Of a DNA stretch of 45,690 nucleotides, positions 40,086 through 45,690 are shown piece by piece. Source of the DNA: Candidatus Hodarchaeota archaeon (lineage in GTDB: Archaea; Asgardarchaeota; Heimdallarchaeia; Hodarchaeales; Hodarchaeaceae). The notes under the pieces were generated by a model, which did not search any database, had not been told where the DNA came from, and worked only from the letters and a program-made list of their open reading frames with translations. The stretch is taken from assembly GCA_029856365.1 (NCBI GenBank), contig JAHQWW010000023.1:1-45690 (forward strand), written 5' to 3'. Position numbers and translations under genes: made by a program. Every line of letters starts with the position of its first letter. The first letter of the stretch is position 1.

Positions 40086-40660
40086 TACTTTATTTTCCAG
40101 AATTCTTTTTTTCCTTTTAACGAAGGAACAATTTGCTTATAGGCATTATTAAACTGAATCTGTAGAGATTTGGGATTAAGATGATCTAAAAAAACCGCAA
40201 GGGAACTAACTTCAGAATGTGGTTGATTCGAAATTGCTATATTCCAATCTGCATATTGGAATATTTTGCTAGGGATTTTCTTTCCCCCAACCACAACTAA
40301 CAAGTTCTCTAGTCCTTTTTTCATATTGGCAAAGTCTTTTGATTTCTCAAAAATAGATAGATTTTCTCCATACATTGTAAGATGTATAATTTTATTGTCA
40401 CTATTCCTCCTCCATTGCTCTATGAAAGTCCTCCATTTATCATAGGAAATCATTTCCAGACAAAAATTTCCTCCCCATTCCAAATTAACTTGGCGAATTG
40501 TGGCGAGGAGTTTTTTATCTTCATCCCCAGCAATAATTATTTTGACCGCTCCAAAAGCTCGAGCTACAAGAGCTAGGTGAGTAGTAATCCTCTTATCACG
40601 ATTAATCCGATGACCAATTCGAAGAATAGTGACCAATCGTAGGTCGCTCTCATATTTCAT
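40085..40660 (-). CDS. trm56: tRNA (cytidine-56-2'-O)-methyltransferase
   Basis: A 191-residue SPOUT-fold methyltransferase specific to archaea; it 2'-O-methylates C56 in the T-loop of tRNAs with S-adenosylmethionine. Characteristic strings are LRIGHRINRDKRITTHLALVA, ARAFGAVKIIIAGDED, HLTMYGENL and LLVVVGGKKIPSKIFQYADW followed by SNQPHSEVSSLAVFLD, the knotted SAM-binding segment. Length is typical (about 180-200). It begins exactly where the upstream Rab-like GTPase gene ends and overlaps the downstream gene by one base, so all three are one translational unit. Confidence 0.93.
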   Translation of the reverse strand: MKYESDLRLVTILRIGHRINRDKRITTHLALVARAFGAVKIIIAGDEDKKLLATIRQVNLEWGGNFCLEMISYDKWRTFIEQWRRNSDNKIIHLTMYGENLSIFEKSKDFANMKKGLENLLVVVGGKKIPSKIFQYADWNIAISNQPHSEVSSLAVFLDHLNPKSLQIQFNNAYKQIVPSLKGKKEFWKIK

Positions 40661-41215
40661 TTATTTTGCTTGCATCAAAAATATACGGATATTATGAGCC
40701 AATTCATTGAAGGATTCATCAACATTTTCACCTGTTTTAGCTGAAGTCTCCAAGTAGGGAATGTTACAATTGAATTGGAATTTTTTCTTGAGGTCTTCAG
40801 CGAATTCCAGAGCTTCATCTTTAGTGACGCAATCATCCTCTTCCTCTCTTAAATCCACTTTATTTCCTAAGACAGCGACGGGCATTGCTCCTCGGCCAGA
40901 GTTTTTGAATAGCTCTTCGATCCAGGCGTTTAAATTGTCGAAAGAATCTCGTCGAGTAATATCAAATACTAATAATCCTCCATGGGAGCCTTTGTAATAA
41001 AGTTCTCTGACACTATTGAATCGTGGTTGTCCTGCAAGATCCCAGATTTGAAATTTAACGTCTTTTTCCCCTTCTTCCGTCATTATTCTTGTTTTTTTTA
41101 CAGCAAAGTCTGCGCCAATCGTCATCACGTACCCACTAGAAAATTGTTTGCCTAAATACCGCTCACGTAAAGCAGTTTTTCCCACTGCTCCGTCACCTAG
41201 CAAACAAACTTTCAT
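40661..41215 (-). CDS. Rab/Ras-like small GTPase
   Basis: A 184-residue GTPase: G1 GDGAVGKTALRERY, switch I with YVMTIGADFAVKK, G3 WDLAGQPRFNSVRELYYKGS, G4 LGNKVD and G5 YLETSAKTGENVDE. The ELYYKGS region resembles Rab, and the DLAGQ variant replaces the usual DTAGQ. The C-terminus ends ...RIFLMQAK with no cysteine, so no prenylation. First gene of a gapless run with trm56 and the SLOG-type gene, an unexpected association of a signalling GTPase with tRNA methylation. ATG 41215 begins at MKVCLLGDG, leaving no N-terminal extension. Confidence 0.95.
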   Translation of the reverse strand: MKVCLLGDGAVGKTALRERYLGKQFSSGYVMTIGADFAVKKTRIMTEEGEKDVKFQIWDLAGQPRFNSVRELYYKGSHGGLLVFDITRRDSFDNLNAWIEELFKNSGRGAMPVAVLGNKVDLREEEDDCVTKDEALEFAEDLKKKFQFNCNIPYLETSAKTGENVDESFNELAHNIRIFLMQAK

Positions 41216-41937
41216 AAGTAGCAGATGGTGTCAGCTCCTATTCGCATTTGTCTTGTGGCTTAAAGAAATCGTGTGGTTTTCTAATTATAAGGTTGGAAAT
41301 TAGATACTTAAATACTTGCTATGAGCTCTTATTTTCAGTTTTCTTTTAAACACTTCCAAATTGTCCAAGCAACTTAAGAGTGTTCATCAATATAATTAAA
41401 ATTCTTGTTTTATCTCTGATTTTATGAAAGCAAATTATCCTTCTACTGATAAAAACTAAAAGTTTGGATATATCTTCTTCAAACAATATTTCTAAAGATT
41501 ATTGCTAATTGTAAAGAGATAACAAAAATGATTAATAATTGGCATCGGAATATTTTATGTTCTTAATGACAACATCTAGAGAGATTTCAAGATAATATTT
41601 TAGGATAAACAGGAAAATATTAATTTTCACTAAACAATAAATGCAATTTTTCTTAATAGTACTATAGGATTCTTTAATTTACATTGAAAGGAAATACGAA
41701 ACCAAATTAGTAGTGCACGGGAAAGTTAAGTTTTGAACTATATTTTCTAGCATTTCATTAAAGCATCTACTTTCTTTTGAGTTAGGGTGAAAGAAAAATA
41801 AAGAATGTTTTATATCATTTAAATGAAAAAAATATTAGAGTTCTAAATATTCTCTGAAAATTTGCAGTAAAAAAACTCCATTGATATATTTAAACAAAAA
41901 GATCATTTTCATATAGAACGATTGGAAAGTAAGGATA
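41216..41937. other. 722-base AT-rich intergenic region
   Basis: No gene or repeat array is visible. The left part is the promoter side of the Rab-like gene and the right part that of the gene at 41938, which has a TATA-like GATATATTTAAAC at 41883-41895 about 45 bases before its ATG. The middle holds only AT-rich sequence with short homopolymer runs. Confidence 0.5.
41883..41895 (+). promoter_or_regulatory. TATA-like promoter element of the coiled-coil TrmB-like gene
   Basis: GATATATTTAAAC fits an archaeal TATA box. With initiation about 25 bases downstream the leader would be about 20 bases, enough for the AAGGATA before the ATG. Confidence 0.45.
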
Positions 41938-44220
41938 ATGGTCGGACTGAAGATATCTTCAGAAGAAATCAAGGAAATTATCCCAATACTTGGGTTAACC
42001 GATGATGATCAAGGGAAAGTCTATTTAAGTCTGCTTTCTTTTGGGATGGCAACTCTAGGCCAGATTAGTTTGCTTTCAGGATTAGATTATATAAAAACAC
42101 AAGAAGCTCTCCATATTTTAGTAGGTAGTAAACTTGCAAAAAGAATTCCAGGAAAAGTTGGACGATATGTAGCCTTGGAACCATTTTTAAAAGCTTTTTT
42201 TCTCGCCTATGATCCAATCACTCTGGTTAACATCCGTAAAGAAGCTTCAGGTGCTTTTCAGATTCAAGTGAAGCAAATTGCTGATATTTTTACTGAAGCA
42301 ATAGAGGCTTTTCAAAAACATACAGCGGGACTAGAAAATGACTTCTCACAAGGTTTAGATCCAATTAAACTGAACTTAGACAAGCATACTGATAATTTTC
42401 GCCAAATAATCGAATCTTCCGAAAAAAATATGCTAATTAATATCGGAGAACTTAAGAACGAGACTCAGCTGTTAATAAAGCAAACAAAAAAACTTAATGA
42501 AGAAATTACTAAAGTTAATCTTGAAAAAATAAAGACTATCCCTGACATTCTCGATCCTTACACTCCCAAAGTTACACAGAAATTAAAAACAACAACTAAT
42601 ATAATTGATAAAGATCTTGAAAGACTTAGGATGGACAGTAAGACTAACCTTGAATTATTAAGAACCAATATTGATGAGGAAATAACAGAATATTCAGAGG
42701 AAATCGAGGGAATTCTTGATCAATTTGAAACTAATCGTTCTGAAGAGCAAAATAATTTCGATAGAAAAATTGGAAAAGTAAGTTTACTGTTAGACAATCT
42801 TCGGTCAAATGCGATTCAAAAAAAGTCTAAATTCCTTGAAATTAGACAAGGATACAAAGATATTGATGAAGTGGTGAAGGATCTATTTACTGAAATCGTT
42901 AACCGACTTAATAATATGGAATCATCATTAGCTAACTCAATAAATGATATACAGAGTAGAAAATTATTCAAAGGAAAGGATGAATTCATTTCTAACCTGA
43001 TACGATTAGATGGAGACAGAAAAGCGATTCAACAAATTTTTAAAGAAAATTTAATGATATTGGAAAAGGTTGCTAGTTTGAATAGTACTTTGAATGAAAC
43101 AGAGAACGTTATTGTTCAAGCAACTGAGACTGGTTTGACCGAAGTGCAGAAAATATTAGATGAAGAGGTTCAGCTCCTTTCACACGACTTGCAAGATATT
43201 AAACTTAAGATTGGCACTGATTTTAGAAATTTGATCCAAGTCTATCTAAACAAAAGAAAAAAAGATATAAAAGCAAAAATAGGGGATGTAGAAACTGTAT
43301 TTGATCAAAAAATTAACGACTTTAATGAACAGGTGGATAAAATTACTGATAAATTCTCTAATGAAATTTCGAATTTAATTCAACATACTGCTGAAGAGTT
43401 TGAGGTTAATCTGGAATCCTATTTTAAGAATGTAGAAACCTTCGATGTAAGTATAAACACTTTTAATGACATTTTAAATAAAACTGACGAGCTAGGCGAA
43501 CAATCTAGCAATAAATTAAAAATTATATTAGATCAGATCACTGATCTTGAAAGAACTTTTAGTTTATTCATCTCTGGAATGAATACTATCGTAACAAGTT
43601 TTGCAGATGCTCAATTGGAAAATTTTAGTTCCACATTGGATAAAACTGATGAAATTATAAATACTCGGGTTGTTAAAATTGAACAGCAACTCGAACAAGA
43701 GATATCTGCTTTAACGTTTTCTATAAAAGAAATGAAACAAAAGCTTGACAAAATTACTGAACTGTCCAGATTGGTTGGTATTTCGGAAGTTGAATCTTCG
43801 TTACTTTCCAGTGACTTAGTTGTTGGAGAAACAGCTATAATAATGATGCTAAGAGACTTAACATTACGTGCTAAATCCTCTTTGACGATTTTGATGCCTC
43901 GTCCAGAACTTCAGACATTAATGGTAGCCTCTAAATTACCAATGAAGACTCGAGTGATTATCATTGGTGATTTTACCAAGGTTCCTGAGTCAACACTAAA
44001 GAAAATCTTATCTTCAGCTAATCTTAGATTAAAACAATTAGATACTATAGATTTCTGGGGGTGTATTCGTGATGCAGAGGAGCTATTGGTTTGTCCAGAG
44101 CCCAAACATCCCGACAAAGAAGGACTCATTGGGGTAATTACCACAAACGAAAACCTTGTTGAGCTGTTTTCGCAAGAACTAATGACTTATACGACACGTA
44201 GTCGTGAAATTCTGTTCTAG
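41938..44220 (+). CDS. TrmB-like winged helix, giant coiled coil and TrmB-like C-terminus
   Basis: A 760-residue soluble protein. Residues 15-90 form a TrmB-type winged helix (ILGLTDDDQGKVYLSLLSFG, LSGLDYIKTQEALHILVGSK). Residues 95-630 are an almost unbroken, heptad-rich coiled coil with few prolines (for example KIGKVSLLLDNLRSNAIQKK). Residues 640-760 form an alpha-beta domain (AKSSLTILMPRPELQTLMV, TRVIIIGDFTKVPE, LRLKQLDTIDFWGCIRDAEE) like the PLD-related C-terminus of TrmB regulators. TrmB proteins are usually 230-360 residues; the inserted coil would span some tens of nanometres. Possible roles are a DNA-bridging or cytoskeletal-type protein rather than a simple repressor. No ATPase motif is present. 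Confidence 0.7.
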   Translation: MVGLKISSEEIKEIIPILGLTDDDQGKVYLSLLSFGMATLGQISLLSGLDYIKTQEALHILVGSKLAKRIPGKVGRYVALEPFLKAFFLAYDPITLVNIRKEASGAFQIQVKQIADIFTEAIEAFQKHTAGLENDFSQGLDPIKLNLDKHTDNFRQIIESSEKNMLINIGELKNETQLLIKQTKKLNEEITKVNLEKIKTIPDILDPYTPKVTQKLKTTTNIIDKDLERLRMDSKTNLELLRTNIDEEITEYSEEIEGILDQFETNRSEEQNNFDRKIGKVSLLLDNLRSNAIQKKSKFLEIRQGYKDIDEVVKDLFTEIVNRLNNMESSLANSINDIQSRKLFKGKDEFISNLIRLDGDRKAIQQIFKENLMILEKVASLNSTLNETENVIVQATETGLTEVQKILDEEVQLLSHDLQDIKLKIGTDFRNLIQVYLNKRKKDIKAKIGDVETVFDQKINDFNEQVDKITDKFSNEISNLIQHTAEEFEVNLESYFKNVETFDVSINTFNDILNKTDELGEQSSNKLKIILDQITDLERTFSLFISGMNTIVTSFADAQLENFSSTLDKTDEIINTRVVKIEQQLEQEISALTFSIKEMKQKLDKITELSRLVGISEVESSLLSSDLVVGETAIIMMLRDLTLRAKSSLTILMPRPELQTLMVASKLPMKTRVIIIGDFTKVPESTLKKILSSANLRLKQLDTIDFWGCIRDAEELLVCPEPKHPDKEGLIGVITTNENLVELFSQELMTYTTRSREILF

Positions 44221-44271
44221 AATCTGAATAACTCTTCTATTACAATGTAAATTTCGCTAAAAATTTCACAA

Positions 44272-45042
44272 CTAAAGCTTTTTACGGGTTGCAGCAAAAA
44301 TTGATTGTTTTAATGTTTGATCATCTGTAGGTATACGCTTAGTCATCAGAATTTCGATATCACCATTTCTAACAAGAAAATCAACACGTCCAGCAGAATA
44401 TTCTATAGAATAATGATTATCCTTTTGGGTAATATACACATCACCTGTTTTTGTAAGGGCAATTATAAAACGACCTGCAATACTTTCAGCATCATCAGCA
44501 ATGTCTTCTGTTCTTTCTATTGTTTCATCAGATAAAGGTTCTTGATAAATTTCTTGTTTAATTTCTGGCTGTGTGGAGAGTGTAGTGTCAGAAACTGATG
44601 ATTCTTGAGTCAAAAAGGAAGAAACATATTCTGGTTCATAAGTCAAAAAGGAAGGAACGTATTCTGGCTCTGTTTCCTCCTCCATGATTTGATTGGGAGT
44701 CTCAACAACGGTAATGGGTCTTTCTAACGAGTATTTATGTCCTTCTTGAAGGAGAACATCAGGAATAACCTCTTCCTTAATGATTTCAACTTCAAATCCC
44801 ATACCGATTCTTATTTGCCTTTTAGGAATTATAAAACCACTTTTGGCGATAGATTGAACACGACGCTCTATTATTTTTTTGGTAACTAATGAAAAATGCC
44901 GAGGGATTTGGACGGTTATTTTCTCGGTGTTTTCATCAATAACTAATACAGCTTCATCCTCTGAATGGCGAATTTTAGTGTCAGAAACAGTAAAATCATC
45001 AGTTCTCCAGATACAAGTGAGTACAATGTTCCTTTCACTCAT
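44272..45042 (-). CDS. Hypothetical protein with acidic repeat linker
   Basis: A 256-residue protein I do not recognise. Residues 1-115 form a beta-rich globular part (DENTEKITVQIPRHFSLVTK, then KRQIRIGMGFEVEIIKEE). Residues 118-190 are an acidic, Glu/Pro/Ser/Thr-rich linker with a near repeat (YVPSFLT and YVSSFLT). Residues 195-256 form a small beta-rich end (RFIIALTKTGDVYITQKDNH, then YSAGRVDFLVRNGDIEIL). No membrane segment or catalytic motif is visible. GAGGAG lies ten bases before the ATG. It follows the proline-rich gene by 12 bases, so the two are one transcript. The tripartite globular-linker-globular plan mirrors the gelsolin-domain protein. Confidence 0.65.
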   Translation of the reverse strand: MSERNIVLTCIWRTDDFTVSDTKIRHSEDEAVLVIDENTEKITVQIPRHFSLVTKKIIERRVQSIAKSGFIIPKRQIRIGMGFEVEIIKEEVIPDVLLQEGHKYSLERPITVVETPNQIMEEETEPEYVPSFLTYEPEYVSSFLTQESSVSDTTLSTQPEIKQEIYQEPLSDETIERTEDIADDAESIAGRFIIALTKTGDVYITQKDNHYSIEYSAGRVDFLVRNGDIEILMTKRIPTDDQTLKQSIFAATRKKL

Positions 45043-45054
45043 AACTGAGGCTCC

Positions 45055-45681
45055 TCAATCTTCGTCCTCATCTCGGAGAATTTTTAGCGCTTCTCGCAAA
45101 GATAAAGACAGCATGTCGTCTTCTTCCTTATCACCAGTTTCGTCCTTCTGTAAAAGCATACTTGTTAATGATGGCGTAGGTTCAACCACTTCCTCACTTG
45201 GACGGTCAAGACCACTTGTTTTTAATGCTTCATTAAGAGCTTGAAATTCATCTGGTGGTGGAGGTATACTAGGTTTACTTGGTTCGGGGGTGACTTCGGG
45301 TGTATATGTGGGTGTAGGAGTAGGGGTTGGTTCAGGTACGGGGGTCGGTTCAGCTACAGGTGTCGGTTCAGGTACTGGGGTTGGTTTAGGTATAGGGGTC
45401 GGTTCAGCTATAGGGGTTGGTTCAGGTATAGGGGTCGGTTCAGTCATAGGTGTGGGCTGGTGTTTGGGGGCAGGTTCTGCAAGCATTTCTTCTAATGGAG
45501 AAATAGGTTCAACCTCTTCTGTAATCGGTTCTGTTTCTTGAAGTAATTCTTCTAATGGAGAAATAGGCTTCTCTTCAGGTGCAATTCTTGCTGAAAGGCT
45601 GGCACTAGTACTCTTTAGAAATTGAGTGAATTTTAGATCATCTTTAAGTGTTAGATATTGCTTTTTTGCCAATCGAGCCAT
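45055..45681 (-). CDS. Proline-rich TPxPEP-repeat protein (start may lie beyond the window)
   Basis: At least 208 residues from the first in-window ATG at 45681. The frame is open to the window edge and no good ribosome site precedes this ATG, so the true start may be further right. Residues 75-135 are a hexapeptide repeat of type TP(I/V)(P/A)EP, about ten copies, low-complexity and presumably extended. The flanks contain two copies of ISPLEE(L/M)L (residues 40-46 and 60-66) and a C-terminal SLSLREALKILRDEDED helix. No enzyme motif or membrane segment. It is transcribed with the hypothetical gene at 44272. Polyproline tracts like this could bind profilin-like or SH3-like partners; that is inference. 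Confidence 0.65.
   Translation of the reverse strand: MARLAKKQYLTLKDDLKFTQFLKSTSASLSARIAPEEKPISPLEELLQETEPITEEVEPISPLEEMLAEPAPKHQPTPMTEPTPIPEPTPIAEPTPIPKPTPVPEPTPVAEPTPVPEPTPTPTPTYTPEVTPEPSKPSIPPPPDEFQALNEALKTSGLDRPSEEVVEPTPSLTSMLLQKDETGDKEEDDMLSLSLREALKILRDEDED
45323..45448. repeat. Seven tandem 18-bp units coding for TPxPEP
   Basis: Seven contiguous units of the form GGGGT(T/C)GGTTCAG(G/C)TA(C/T)(A/G) run from 45323 to 45448 in frame with the proline-rich gene. Less regular copies flank them. Variation in copy number between strains is to be expected. Confidence 0.85.
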
Positions 45682-45690
45682 ATCACGTAC

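Noticed and set aside
45241..45541. Plus-strand Gly/Val/Arg-rich frames opposite the proline-rich gene
   Set aside because: Artefacts of the 18-base repeat; no start signals.

Overview
The window reads as chromosomal DNA of an Asgard archaeon (Promethearchaeota). The information-processing genes are archaeal: Orc1/Cdc6, GINS, MCM, Hel308, Trm56, Elp3 and a tRNA gene interrupted by an intron after position 37. These sit beside eukaryote-like genes: Arf-like and Rab-like GTPases, an MglA-like GTPase, a longin-like protein, a gelsolin-domain protein and an alpha-solenoid protein that resembles Get4. The sequence is AT-rich, gene starts often have Shine-Dalgarno-like motifs, and GTG and TTG starts are common. 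I cannot assign a class within Asgard from this window.

Layout. 1-1753: the start of an Arf-like GTPase running off the left edge, and a divergent histone-deacetylase-family gene. 2035-13172: a replication and repair block on the plus strand with orc1/cdc6, a GINS subunit, mcm and hel308; mcm carries two inteins and hel308 one, all with LAGLIDADG endonuclease motifs and all inside ATPase motifs. 13298-17042: a double-SIS sugar-phosphate protein, endonuclease III, and a GTPase paired with a protein that may be of the GTPase-associated GAP1 type. 17043-21778: a long non-coding stretch, a small ACT-like protein, a double winged-helix regulator, two coiled-coil proteins and an odd tRNA-Ala(GGC). 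22226-25158: a four-subunit 2-oxoacid:ferredoxin oxidoreductase operon (gamma-delta-alpha-beta). 25314-33180: Elp3, an Alg7-type GlcNAc-1-P transferase, a sugar nucleotidyltransferase, a MazG-like enzyme, a left-handed beta-helix acyltransferase, a small membrane protein, NadC, NadA and a Dph6-type ligase. 33341-33444: a GC-richer, foldable non-coding patch. 33473-38483: a minus-strand run of gelsolin/proline-rich protein, Rab-like GTPase, MglA-like GTPase, Sua5 and a longin-like protein. 38742-41215: the Get4-like protein, then a minus-strand run of Rab-like GTPase, Trm56 and a Rossmann-fold nucleotide-binding (SLOG/LOG-like) protein with almost no spacing. 41938-45690: a 760-residue protein with a TrmB-like winged helix, a very long coiled coil and a TrmB-like sensor end, and two proteins rich in acidic or proline repeats.

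How the parts fit. The left third is a replication module whose two motor proteins must each be spliced before they can work. The middle supplies central metabolism (oxidative decarboxylation of 2-oxoacids, NAD synthesis), lipid-linked glycan precursors and translation-related modification (Elp3, Sua5, Dph6, Trm56). The right third concentrates eukaryotic-signature genes for GTPase signalling, actin regulation and membrane or protein targeting. The strongest candidates for undescribed systems are the gelsolin/Rab/MglA/longin operon with its divergent Get4-like neighbour, and the GTPase plus GAP1-like pair. Functions of these are inferred from motifs and gene order only.
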